A DNA stretch of 32,437 bases, from the NCBI GenBank assembly GCA_016869175.1, contig VGEV01000029.1, positions 1 to 32,437 on the forward strand. Reading direction: 5' to 3'. How positions within the stretch are numbered: position 1 is the first letter of the stretch; each line of letters begins with the position of its first letter. Of this stretch, positions 7,198 to 15,267 are shown one piece after another. Source of the stretch: Alphaproteobacteria bacterium. GTDB taxonomy: Bacteria > Pseudomonadota > Alphaproteobacteria > GCA-2731375. Both the position numbers and the translations under genes were made by a program. The notes below the pieces were generated by a model. That model searched no databases. It was given only the letters and a program-made list of their open reading frames with translations, and was not told the DNA's origin.

Positions 7198-8420
7198 CGG
7201 CCGAGCAGCAGGCGATGGCGGACGGCCGGGCCGGCGAGGCGGTGCGCCAAGCCATGGCCATGCTGCTGGCCGTCGGCAAGGCGGTCGAGGCGCCGCGATT
7301 GATCCCGGTCGCCTCCGCCCACATTGTGATCGACGCGGTGACGCTGGGCGAACCCGGCCTCAAGCAGGTGGATGGCCTGGCCAGGGCCGGCGGCCGCTTC
7401 GTCATCCCCACCACGATCAACGCCGTGGCCTGCGACCGCCGGGCCGCGCCGGACCGTTTGCAAGGCGCTGCCCTGCGCCAGCACGAGGTGCTGCAGGCCT
7501 GCATCGCGATGGGCGGGCTTGCCACCTGCTCCTGCAATCCCATCGGCCAAGGCATCGTGCCGTCCTTTGGCCAGTCGGTTGCCTGGAGCGAGTCGGGCAC
7601 GGCGCCCTATGTCAACGGCGTCCTGGGCGCGCGCACCAACCGGGAAGGTGCCACGTCGCTGGCATCCGCCTTGACCGGCTTCACGCCCGACTACGGCATG
7701 CACCGGCCGCAAGCGCGCAAGGGCGAGATCCTGGTCGATCTGGTGGCGCCGATCTCCGGCATCGACGGTTTCGGCCTGTTGGGCCTGCATCTGGCACGGC
7801 GCTGGCCGGGCCGCATTCCGGTCCTGCGCGGCCTGTCGTCGCCGCAACTGGACGAATGGATTGCTCTTGCCTCCAGCTTCGCCATCGCCGGCTCGGCGCC
7901 GATGTTCCATGCCGTCGGCCTGACGCCGGAGGCGCCCAGCCTGGCGGCGGCGTTCCCCGAGGGCGCGCCGGCACCCGAACGGGTCGGCGATGACGATCTG
8001 CGGGTCGAGCGGCAGCGCCTGGAGAGCGAGCCCGGCGAAACGATCGACCTGGTGGTGCTGGGCTGCCCGCATGCCTCGTTGCAACAACTGGCGGAAGCGG
8101 CGCGGCTGATGGCCGGCCGGCGGGTGAAGAGCGGCGTCGACTGCGTGCTGCATACGAGCCAGGGCGTCCATGCGTTGGCCGAGGCGGCAGGACATGTGGC
8201 GGCCCTGACCGCGGCCGGTGCGCGCCTGACGGTCGGCGCCATGTGCTACGGCTGCGATTTCCGCGACCCACGGTTCCCGGAAGGCGCGCGCGTCGCGACC
8301 AATTCCGGCAAGCTGCTGTTCGTCGCGCCCGGCAGTCAGCGCGCGCGCCTGCGCCTGGCGGACACCGCCGCCTGTCTCGACGCCGCCGTGACCGGCCGGC
8401 TGCCGCGCTACAACCGATAG
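7188..8420 (+). CDS. AcnX large (catalytic) subunit, DUF521 family
   Basis: A 410-residue protein matching the aconitase-X catalytic subunit. Characteristic segments are FVIPTTINAVACD (residues 71-83), CSCNPIGQGIVPSFGQ with Cys114 and Cys116 (114-129), AWSESGTAPYVNGVLGART (132-150), and near the C-terminus TVGAMCYG with Cys353. These cysteines are the likely iron-sulfur ligands. The family dehydrates hydroxy acids, but only cis-3-hydroxyproline and phosphomevalonate substrates are established. Here the genes sit next to a crotonase and two lactonase-like hydrolases, not proline genes, so another hydroxy or lactone-derived acid is plausible. The last 13 bases overlap the convergent amidohydrolase gene. 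Confidence 0.9.
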   Translation: MRLTAEQQAMADGRAGEAVRQAMAMLLAVGKAVEAPRLIPVASAHIVIDAVTLGEPGLKQVDGLARAGGRFVIPTTINAVACDRRAAPDRLQGAALRQHEVLQACIAMGGLATCSCNPIGQGIVPSFGQSVAWSESGTAPYVNGVLGARTNREGATSLASALTGFTPDYGMHRPQARKGEILVDLVAPISGIDGFGLLGLHLARRWPGRIPVLRGLSSPQLDEWIALASSFAIAGSAPMFHAVGLTPEAPSLAAAFPEGAPAPERVGDDDLRVERQRLESEPGETIDLVVLGCPHASLQQLAEAARLMAGRRVKSGVDCVLHTSQGVHALAEAAGHVAALTAAGARLTVGAMCYGCDFRDPRFPEGARVATNSGKLLFVAPGSQRARLRLADTAACLDAAVTGRLPRYNR

Positions 8421-9310
8421 ACCGCCACCGCGTTGTCGTGGAAGAGCGCCCGCTGCTCGGTCGGCGTGAAGTTGCGTACCATGCGTTTGAAGCCGCTGTA
8501 GATGGTGTCGAAACCGGCGCAGATGCCGTCCACGGGGAAGTTGGAAGCGAACAGGCAGCGATGCACGCCGAAAATGCTGATGGCGTCCAGCACGACCCGT
8601 TCGTTCGAAGCATAGCCCCAGGTCTGTTCGCGGCTGCCGATGCCGGACAGCTTGAGGCGGGTATTGGGCTGCCGGGCCAGGCCCTGCAACGCCTGCCGCC
8701 AGGCGGTGAGCGCCTCCGAACTGCGGTCGGCCGGCAGGCCGGTATGGTTGAGGATCAGCAAGGTGTCGGGAAAACTGCGCGCCAGGTCGACCGCCTCGGG
8801 CAGGTGCCACCACGGCGTCTGCAGGTCGTAGGAGAAGCCGTAGCGAGCGAGCAGCGCGTAGCCGCGGCGAAAGCTCTCGTGCCCCATGCTGCCGGGCGCG
8901 CCCGGCGTGCAGTCGCCCGGCCGCGCGGCCGCCACCGGCTTCTGCCGCACGCCGCGCACGAAGCCGTAAAGGGCATGTCCGGCCAGCACTTCGCCGATGT
9001 CGGGCCGCTCGAACCAGGCTTGGCCGACCGCAACCGTCGGCAGTCCCTCGCGTTCGCGCAATCCGGCCAGCCAGCGGATTTCGGCCAACGGATCGGCTTG
9101 CGGCCATTCCGCCTCGACGTAAACGGTCTTGACCACATTGTGGCGGGCGGCGTCGCGGCGATAGTCGGCCGGCAGGTAGCTGCGCCGGAGCTTGTCGATG
9201 CTGCCGTAGCGGAAGGCATGCATCGGCTCGCCCTTCAGCCAGCGCGGGCACTCGCCCGTCTCCAGGTTCCAGAAATGCTGGTGCGCATCGGCGATCGGCA
9301 AGGCGTCCAT
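8408..9310 (-). CDS. Amidohydrolase family protein (lactonase-like), second copy
   Basis: A 300-residue TIM-barrel hydrolase, paralogous to the product of 5000-5902. Matching motifs are IADAHQHFWNL (HxH, residues 6-16), VYVEAEWP, LILNHTGLPADRS and LFASNFPVD. The start at 9310 follows GAGGGAGAAG. It begins ten bases after the stop of the methyltransferase gene on the same strand, so the two form an operon downstream of the palindrome at 10234-10249. It converges on and overlaps the AcnX large-subunit gene. The two copies may handle related lactones or successive steps; the substrates are unknown. Confidence 0.9.
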   Translation of the reverse strand: MDALPIADAHQHFWNLETGECPRWLKGEPMHAFRYGSIDKLRRSYLPADYRRDAARHNVVKTVYVEAEWPQADPLAEIRWLAGLREREGLPTVAVGQAWFERPDIGEVLAGHALYGFVRGVRQKPVAAARPGDCTPGAPGSMGHESFRRGYALLARYGFSYDLQTPWWHLPEAVDLARSFPDTLLILNHTGLPADRSSEALTAWRQALQGLARQPNTRLKLSGIGSREQTWGYASNERVVLDAISIFGVHRCLFASNFPVDGICAGFDTIYSGFKRMVRNFTPTEQRALFHDNAVAVYRL

Positions 9311-9320
9311 GGCTTCTCCC

Positions 9321-10137
9321 TCAGGCGCGCTTGCGCCCGACGTAATTGTAATGCGTGCAAAGGGGGGCGAGCCACCTCCGGGCCAGCAGCCGCTCCAAGC
9401 CGAACAGGCGGTCGAACAGGGGGTGCGCGGGAAACGCCCGGAAATACCGGCCCGCCACCGGCTCGACGCCAACCGCACGGAAGGCGCGGGTCAGCGCGCC
9501 CAGCGTCAGGATGCGCTCGTTGCCATAGATCAGCCGGCCGTCCGGCGTGTCGACCTGCAACTCGAACTGCAAGCCCCGCCCGCGCAGCAGCTGCGCTTGC
9601 AGCAGCGGGTTGAGGGCATTGGCTTCGGACACCGCGACATAGCCGCCCGGCCGCACCAGTTCCGCCAGCTTGGCGAAACTGTCGGCGCGCGGTTCCATGT
9701 GATGGATCACCTGCTCCAGCCAGAGGATGTCGAAGCCCTCGCCATCGACATAGTCGAGCAAAGGCTGGCGCTCGATGCGGCAGTCGAGCGGGCGGCCGAG
9801 GGCGCGCTCGACGATGGCCAGGCGCTCGCGCGCCGCGTCGACGCAATGCTGGAAGGCGTCGATCGCGGTGACCTGGGCGCCGTTCAGCGCCAGCCAGAGC
9901 GTTTCCGTGACGGTGCCGACACCCACTTCCAAGAGACGCGGCCGGCCGTGCCGACGAACCAGGGCCAGCACCTCGGCCGTCTGCTGGTTGTACCAGTGCC
10001 GCAGGCGCGGCGAGGCCGCGGAAGTTGCCGTAATAGTCCTCCAGCAAGCGCTGGCTGGCCGGCGACAGCAGCGGTTCGCGCAGCCACAGGGCGAGAAACT
10101 CGGCGGCGCTTGCGGCCGTGGCGAAGTCGACGGTCAT
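9321..10137 (-). CDS. Class I SAM-dependent methyltransferase, interrupted by an apparent frameshift
   Basis: From about 10017 down to 9321 one frame encodes a methyltransferase domain with the SAM motif LLEVGVGTVTETLWLA, WLEQVIHHME, LVRPGGYVAVSEANALNP and a C-terminus CTHYNYVGRKRA. The natural N-terminus, starting MTVDFATAASAAEFLALW at 10137 and ending LLEDYYGNF, is in a different frame. The reading continues convincingly as SPRLRHWYNQQTAEVLALV only after skipping one base around 10015-10021. Removing one base gives exactly 272 codons (271 residues). This is either a real inactivating frameshift, a sequencing error, or a shortened protein from an internal GTG. It shares an operon with the amidohydrolase at 8408-9310. 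Confidence 0.75.
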
Positions 10138-10233
10138 TCGGGGCATGTCCCCCGGCTTGCGCCCTCTTGAGGCTGGCAGGGCCGGTATGCCAGAAGCCGG
10201 CTCCGATTGACAGCCGGGAAGCGTTGACCTCCT

Positions 10234-10249
10234 ATTTGTCCGGACAAAT
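10234..10249. promoter_or_regulatory. Palindromic operator, site 1 (ATTTGTCCGGACAAAT)
   Basis: A perfect 16-base palindrome lies in the divergent region between the methyltransferase (start 10137, minus) and the MaoC gene (start 10280, plus), 30 bases upstream of the latter. The core TGTCCGGACA recurs at 18142-18157 and 24492-24505. Its two-fold symmetry and TTGT...ACAA arms suit a dimeric GntR-family repressor. TTGACC at 10224-10229 could be a -35 element, which would put the operator in the promoter spacer. Confidence 0.72.
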
Positions 10250-10279
10250 TCTGCCGCCGACTGCCAGGGGAGAAGGCGC

Positions 10280-10828
10280 ATGGCGCAAGGCTGGATGAAG
10301 ACCGGCGAGAACCGCTATCGCGAGAGCTTCGGGCGGTATTACGAGGATTTCCAGGTGGGCGATGTCTATGAGCATCGGCCCGGCCGCACCATCTTGGAAG
10401 CCGACAACACCTGGTTCACGCTGCTGACCATGAACAAGCATCCCCTGCATTTCGACGCGGAATACGCCAAGTTCAGCGAGTTCGGGCGGCCGCTGGTCAA
10501 CTCGGCATTGACCGTCTCCATCGTCGCCGGCATGAGCGTGTCGGACGTCAGCCAGAAGGCCATCGCCAACCTGGGCTGGACCGACATCAAGATGCCGGCG
10601 CCGGTCTTCAACGGCGATACGCTCTATGCCGAGAGCCGGGTGCTGGACAAGCGGGAGTCCAATTCGCGGCCGACCCAAGGTATCGTCACGGTCGAGACGT
10701 TGGCCAACAAGCAGGACGGCACCGTCGTCATGAGCTTCGTTCGGCGCATTCTGGTGCCCAAGCGCGGGCACGGCGTCGATGACAAGATGCTGGCGGCCGA
10801 ACAGGCCAGGAAAGCCGGCAGGGCCTGA
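10280..10828 (+). CDS. MaoC family dehydratase
   Basis: A 182-residue single hot-dog protein, a probable (R)-specific enoyl-CoA hydratase or beta-hydroxyacyl-CoA dehydratase. Key segments are YYEDFQVGDVYEHRPGRTI (residues 20-38), LEADNTWFTLLTMNKHPLHF (39-58) and FGRPLVNSALTVSIVAGMSV. In the G-D-x-N-P-L-H motif position it has N52-K-H-P-L-H57, so the catalytic His is kept and Asp is Asn, as I recall for relatives in mesaconyl/methylmalyl-CoA-type and mycobacterial CitE-linked clusters. It is the first gene of a six-gene operon behind operator site 1, with ribosome binding site GGGGAG at 10267-10272. With the dehydrogenase and aldolase downstream it would do the hydration step. Confidence 0.92.
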   Translation: MAQGWMKTGENRYRESFGRYYEDFQVGDVYEHRPGRTILEADNTWFTLLTMNKHPLHFDAEYAKFSEFGRPLVNSALTVSIVAGMSVSDVSQKAIANLGWTDIKMPAPVFNGDTLYAESRVLDKRESNSRPTQGIVTVETLANKQDGTVVMSFVRRILVPKRGHGVDDKMLAAEQARKAGRA

Positions 10829-10840
10829 GGAGCAAGTCCG

Positions 10841-12016
10841 ATGAGCACGGCAGTCGATACCCGCCCGGTCCACGACGAGGCCGAGGACGAACAGATCCTC
10901 GATGCCATCCGCAAATGGCTGGAACGCGACGTGAAACCCCATGTGCTGGAGCTCGAGCACAAGGACGAGTACCCGCAGAAGATGGTCGAGCAGATGATGG
11001 AGTTGGGCCTGTTCGGCGCCTCGATCAGCGCCGATTATGGCGGGCTCGGCCTGTCGGCCACCACCTATGCCAAGATCGTCACGACCATCTCCGAGGTGTG
11101 GATGTCGCTGACCGGCATCTTCAACTCGCACCTGATCATGGCGGCCGCCGTGCAGCGCTTCGGCACCGAGGAGCAGAAGCGCAAATGGCTGCCCAAGTTC
11201 GCCACCGGCGAGATCCGCGGCGGCCTGGCCCTGACCGAGCCCGATTGCGGCACCGACCTGCAGGCGATCCGCACCCGCGCCGTGCGACAGGGCGACCATT
11301 ACGTCATCAACGGCACCAAGACCTGGATCTCCAACGGCATCAAGGGTTCTTGCTATGCGCTGTTGGTGAAGACCGATCCCGAGGCGCAGCCCCGGCACAA
11401 GGGCATGTCGATGTTTCTGGCGCCCAAGGGGCCGGGCTTCCGCGTCAGCCGCAAGCTGGAGAAGCTGGGCTACAAGGGCATTGACTCGGCGGAGCTGATT
11501 TTCGAGGACTACAAGGTTCCGGCCGAGAACCTGATCGGCGGCGTCGAGGGGCGCGGCTTTCATAACGCCGTCGGCGGCCTGGAACTCGGTCGCATCAACG
11601 TGGCGGCGCGCGGCGTGGGCATCGCCAACGCGGCGCTGAAGGAATCCGTCGCCTATTCGCAGATCCGCAAGACCATGGGCAAGCCGATCTGCCAGCACCA
11701 GGCCATCCAGTTGAAGCTGGGCGACATGGCGACGCGCTGCGAGGCGGCGCGGTTGCTGGTGGAGCAGGCCGCGCGCGCCTACGACAAGGGCGAGCGCTGC
11801 GACATGGAAGCCGGCATGGCCAAGCTGTTCGCCTCCGAGGCGGCGGTCGAGAACTCGATGGAGGCGATGCGCATCCACGGCGGCTACGGCTATTCCAAGG
11901 AGTTCAATATCGAGCGCTACTACCGCGACGCGCCGTTGATGTGCATCGGCGAGGGCACCAACGAGATGCAGCGCATCATCATCGCCCGGCAACTGGTGGA
12001 GCGGAACCCGGTATGA
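10841..12016 (+). CDS. Acyl-CoA dehydrogenase
   Basis: A 391-residue acyl-CoA dehydrogenase with complete family features: FGASISADYGGLGLSATTYA, ALTEPDCGTDLQAIRT (flavin-binding region), TWISNGIKGSCYALLVKT, and the C-terminal HGGYGYSKEFNIERYYRD followed by MCIGEGTNEMQR. The catalytic base is Glu371 in IGEGTNE. It oxidises an acyl-CoA to the alpha,beta-enoyl-CoA and passes electrons to ETF (no ETF gene is present here). It starts 12 bases after the MaoC gene and overlaps the next CoA-transferase by ATGA. Unlike the enzyme at 1959-3125 it has a canonical active site. Confidence 0.95.
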   Translation: MSTAVDTRPVHDEAEDEQILDAIRKWLERDVKPHVLELEHKDEYPQKMVEQMMELGLFGASISADYGGLGLSATTYAKIVTTISEVWMSLTGIFNSHLIMAAAVQRFGTEEQKRKWLPKFATGEIRGGLALTEPDCGTDLQAIRTRAVRQGDHYVINGTKTWISNGIKGSCYALLVKTDPEAQPRHKGMSMFLAPKGPGFRVSRKLEKLGYKGIDSAELIFEDYKVPAENLIGGVEGRGFHNAVGGLELGRINVAARGVGIANAALKESVAYSQIRKTMGKPICQHQAIQLKLGDMATRCEAARLLVEQAARAYDKGERCDMEAGMAKLFASEAAVENSMEAMRIHGGYGYSKEFNIERYYRDAPLMCIGEGTNEMQRIIIARQLVERNPV

Positions 12017-13200
12017 CGCTGCCGCTGGCCGGCCTGCGCGTCGTCGCGGTCGAGCTCTATGGCGCGGGGCCTTACGGCACGCAGCATCTGGCCGATCTCG
12101 GCGCCGAGGTCATCAAGGTGGAAAACCGCAAGACCGGCGGCGACATCAGCCGCGCCGTCGGTCCGTTTTTCCTGGGCGAGAACGACAGCGAGTTCTTCCA
12201 GTCGGTCAACCGCAACAAGCGCTCGCTCTCGCTCGATCTGAAGCACCCGCGCGGCCGCGAGGTGTTCCTGAGGCTGATCGCCACCGCCGACGGCCTGGTC
12301 GACAACATGCGCGGCGACCAGCCGGAAAAGCTGAAACTGACCTATGCCGACCTGAAGGCGGCCAACCCGCGCATCGTCTGCGCGCATCTGTCCGCCTATG
12401 GCCGCGACGCCGGCCGCAAGGGCTGGCCCGGCTACGACTACCTGCAACAGGCGGAAGCCGGCTGGCTGTGGCTGACCGGCGAGCCGGGCGGCCCGCCCGC
12501 CCGCTTCGGCCTGTCGGTGGTCGACTTCATGACCGGCACCATGACGGTCATGGCGCTGCTGGCCGGCATTCTGCAGGCGCGCGCCACGGGACGGGGCCGC
12601 GACGTCGATGTCTCGCTCTACGATGTCGCCATGCACCAGTTGAGCTATCCCGCCGTCTGGTATTTGAACCAGGGCCTCAAGACCGAGCGCGTGCCGCGTT
12701 CGGGCCACCCGTCGATCGCGCCCTCGCAATTGTTCAAGACCCAGGACGGCTGGCTGTTCATCATGGCGCAGACGCAGAAATTCTGGGAGCTTCTGTGCGA
12801 TGCGCTGGGTTGCGGGGAGTTGAAAAGCGATCCGCGTTTCATCGACTACGAAGCACGCCGGACCAACCGCGATGTGCTGACGGACGTGCTCGACGCCGAG
12901 TTCGGCAAGCGCACGACGGCTGACTGGGTGCGGCATCTTTCCGGCACGGTGCCGTGCGGGCCGGTGCTGGACATGGCGCAAGCGCTCGACAATCCCTATT
13001 TCCGCGAGCGCGGCGGCGTGGTGGCCACGCCGCATCCCCAGTCGCCCGGCTTCCGGACGGTGGCGAGCCCGATCCGTCTCGACGAGCCCTTGCCGGCCCG
13101 GCCCGCCTCGGCGCTGGGCGCCGATACCGACGACATCCTGTCCGGCCTCGGCTACAGCGCGGAAGACATTGCCGATCTGCGCCGCGACCAGGCGATCTGA
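12013..13200 (+). CDS. Type III CoA-transferase (CaiB/BaiF family)
   Basis: A 395-residue family III CoA-transferase, starting MTLPLAGLRVVAVELYGAGP at an ATG that overlaps the preceding stop (ATGA). Family signatures are LADLGAEVIKVEN (residues 26-38), SVNRNKRSLSLDLKHPRGRE (64-83) and the catalytic Asp171 in SVVDFMTGTMTV. It probably loads CoA onto the acid that the neighbouring dehydrogenase and hydratase act on, or recovers CoA from a product. It shares the operon with a second family III transferase (14073-15263), which suggests two different acids are activated in one pathway. Sixty-one bases separate it from the aldolase gene. Confidence 0.94.
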   Translation: MTLPLAGLRVVAVELYGAGPYGTQHLADLGAEVIKVENRKTGGDISRAVGPFFLGENDSEFFQSVNRNKRSLSLDLKHPRGREVFLRLIATADGLVDNMRGDQPEKLKLTYADLKAANPRIVCAHLSAYGRDAGRKGWPGYDYLQQAEAGWLWLTGEPGGPPARFGLSVVDFMTGTMTVMALLAGILQARATGRGRDVDVSLYDVAMHQLSYPAVWYLNQGLKTERVPRSGHPSIAPSQLFKTQDGWLFIMAQTQKFWELLCDALGCGELKSDPRFIDYEARRTNRDVLTDVLDAEFGKRTTADWVRHLSGTVPCGPVLDMAQALDNPYFRERGGVVATPHPQSPGFRTVASPIRLDEPLPARPASALGADTDDILSGLGYSAEDIADLRRDQAI

Positions 13201-13261
13201 TCTCGCGGCCGGACCGTCCGATGGCTAGACTGCGCGGCAGTGGCGAACGAGGGGGGCAAGC

Positions 13262-14047
13262 ATGGCGACGATCCGCAATCGGGTGAAGGAACGGCTGGCG
13301 GCGGGCGAGATGGCGCTCGGCATCGGCATCCGCCAGGCGCGCACGCCCGACATCGCCAAGGCGATGAAGACGGCCGGCTTCGACTGGCTGTTCCTGGACA
13401 TGGAACACAGCGCCTTCGGCGTCGATACCGTAACATCGCTGGCGGTCGCCACGCAGGATGCCGGGCTGACGCCGGTCGCCCGCGTGCCGGGACCGGAACA
13501 CTACCATGCGACGCGCCTGTTGGATTGCGGCGTGCAGGGCATCGTGCTGCCGCATTGCGACACCGCCGACGACGCGGCCCGCGTCGTCGCCAACACCAAA
13601 TACCCGCCGATCGGCAAGCGTTCGGTCGGCGGGCCGGCCCCGCAGCTCGATTTCGCGCCGCTGCCGGTGGCCGAGATGACCAAGGCGGTCAACGAGGCGA
13701 CGCTGACCATCGCGCTCATCGAGAGCAAGCAGGCGGTGGACAATTGCGAGAAGATCGCCGCCACGCCCGGCATCGACGCGCTGCTGATCGGCACCAACGA
13801 CCTCTGCATGGACATGGGCATGCCGGGCCAGGTGGGCGATCCGAAGGTGGCCGAGATCTATCAGCGGGTGATCAAGGCGGCGCGCTCCAACGGCAAGCAT
13901 CCCGGCTTCGGTGGGGTCTACGAGCCGGCCTTGATGCAGAAATATGTCGGGCTTGGCATGCACCTGGTGCTGTGCGGCAGCGACCTCAGCCTGCTCATGC
14001 TGGCCGGCAAGCAGCGCACCGACTTGCTGCGCGCGAGCAAGGCCTAG
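13262..14047 (+). CDS. HpcH/HpaI family aldolase
   Basis: A 261-residue class II (metal-dependent) aldolase of the HpcH/HpaI family, which cleaves hydroxy-oxo acids or, in close relatives, beta-hydroxyacyl-CoA compounds to pyruvate, glyoxylate or acetyl-CoA plus an aldehyde or acid. Compared with HpaI (His45, Arg70, Glu149, Asp175) the equivalents here are His49 (LDMEHSAFG), Arg74 (ARVPGPE), Glu154 (ALIESKQA) and Asp180 (LIGTNDLCMDMG), with the same spacing, so it should be active. GAGGGGGGCAAGC precedes the ATG at 13262. In this operon it would supply the carbon-carbon cleavage step after dehydrogenation and hydration. Confidence 0.93.
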   Translation: MATIRNRVKERLAAGEMALGIGIRQARTPDIAKAMKTAGFDWLFLDMEHSAFGVDTVTSLAVATQDAGLTPVARVPGPEHYHATRLLDCGVQGIVLPHCDTADDAARVVANTKYPPIGKRSVGGPAPQLDFAPLPVAEMTKAVNEATLTIALIESKQAVDNCEKIAATPGIDALLIGTNDLCMDMGMPGQVGDPKVAEIYQRVIKAARSNGKHPGFGGVYEPALMQKYVGLGMHLVLCGSDLSLLMLAGKQRTDLLRASKA

Positions 14048-14072
14048 CCGGCCGTCGAACGGGAGACCAGCC

Positions 14073-15263
14073 ATGAAGCTCGAAGGCATCCGCGTGCTCG
14101 ACCTGTCGATGTTCCTGCCAGGGCCGCTGTTGACCCAGCTCATGGCCGACCACGGCGCGGAAGTGATCAAGATCGAGACGGTGGACGAGGGCGAGCCCAA
14201 CCGCGAGATCGGCGCCAGGCGCGATGGCGTCACGGTGTTCTTCGCCAACTCGCACCGCAACAAGAAGAGCTTGGCGCTCAATCTGAAGACCGAGGAGGGG
14301 CGCGAGATCTTCCTCAAGCTGGCGGAACAGGCCGACGTGGTGATCGAGGCCTTCCGGCCGGGCGTCGCCAAGCGGCTGGGGGTCGACTACGAAAGCGTCG
14401 CCACCCGTTCCCCCGGCATCGTCTATTGCTCGATTTCTGCCTGGGGGCAGGACGGGCCCTACGTCAAGATGGCGGCGCACGACCTGACCTGCGAGGCCAT
14501 CGCCGGCATCCTGTCGGTCAACCAGGGGCCGGACGGCAAGCCCGCCATGCCCGGCCTCGCCAACGCCGACATGCTGTCCTGCACGCTGGGCCTTTCCGGC
14601 GTGCTGATGGCGCTGCTGCGCCGGCAGCGGACCGGCAAGGGCGATTTTCTCGACATGGCCATGCTCGACAGCCTGCTCGCCTGCATGCCGAACAATTTCG
14701 GCCCGCCCATGGCGGAAAAGCGCCCGCCCGAGCCCAAGCAGGAGCGGAGTTGGGGCGGCAACGCCATGTATGGCATCTACGAGACCAAGGACGACCGGCA
14801 CATCGTGCTGGGGGCCGCCGAGATCAAGTTCGCCACCAACCTGCTGACCGCACTCGGCCGGCCCGAACTGATCGAGCTCTGCAAGCTGCCGCCGGGCAAG
14901 GGACAGGATCCGGTGCGCGAATTCTTCCGTGCCACCTTCCGCGGCAAGACCCAGGCCGAATGGGTGGCGTGGTTCGCCGGCCGTGACATCGCTTTCGCGC
15001 CGGTGAAGAACCTGCGCCAAGCGCTGGACGACCCGCAGGTGCGTGCGCGCGAGATGGTGGTGGTGGACGAACGCGGCTGGGAGCATATCGGCAACCCGAT
15101 CAAGTTCCGCAACGAGCCGGCGGAACTCAAGTTCGACCTGCCGGCGCACGGCCAGCATTCGGAAGAGATCATCCGCGGGCTCGGCTATGACGAGCGGCAA
15201 CTCCAGGCCATGCGCCAGCGCGGCGTGTTCGTCGCGCACCGCTGGGCCAAGGCGGCGGAGTAG
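14073..15263 (+). CDS. Type III CoA-transferase (CaiB/BaiF family)
   Basis: A 396-residue family III CoA-transferase starting MKLEGIRVLDLSMFLPGPLL at 14073, after GGGAGACCAGCC. Signatures include MADHGAEVIKIET (residues 24-36), NSHRNKKSLALNLKTEEGRE (59-78) and the catalytic Asp166 in GLANADMLSC. It lies 25 bases after the aldolase and four bases before the SDR gene, in the operon driven from operator site 1. Compared with the transferases at 736-1938 and 12013-13200 it is clearly divergent, so a different acid is likely. The substrate is not evident. Confidence 0.94.
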   Translation: MKLEGIRVLDLSMFLPGPLLTQLMADHGAEVIKIETVDEGEPNREIGARRDGVTVFFANSHRNKKSLALNLKTEEGREIFLKLAEQADVVIEAFRPGVAKRLGVDYESVATRSPGIVYCSISAWGQDGPYVKMAAHDLTCEAIAGILSVNQGPDGKPAMPGLANADMLSCTLGLSGVLMALLRRQRTGKGDFLDMAMLDSLLACMPNNFGPPMAEKRPPEPKQERSWGGNAMYGIYETKDDRHIVLGAAEIKFATNLLTALGRPELIELCKLPPGKGQDPVREFFRATFRGKTQAEWVAWFAGRDIAFAPVKNLRQALDDPQVRAREMVVVDERGWEHIGNPIKFRNEPAELKFDLPAHGQHSEEIIRGLGYDERQLQAMRQRGVFVAHRWAKAAE

Positions 15264-15267
15264 GACG

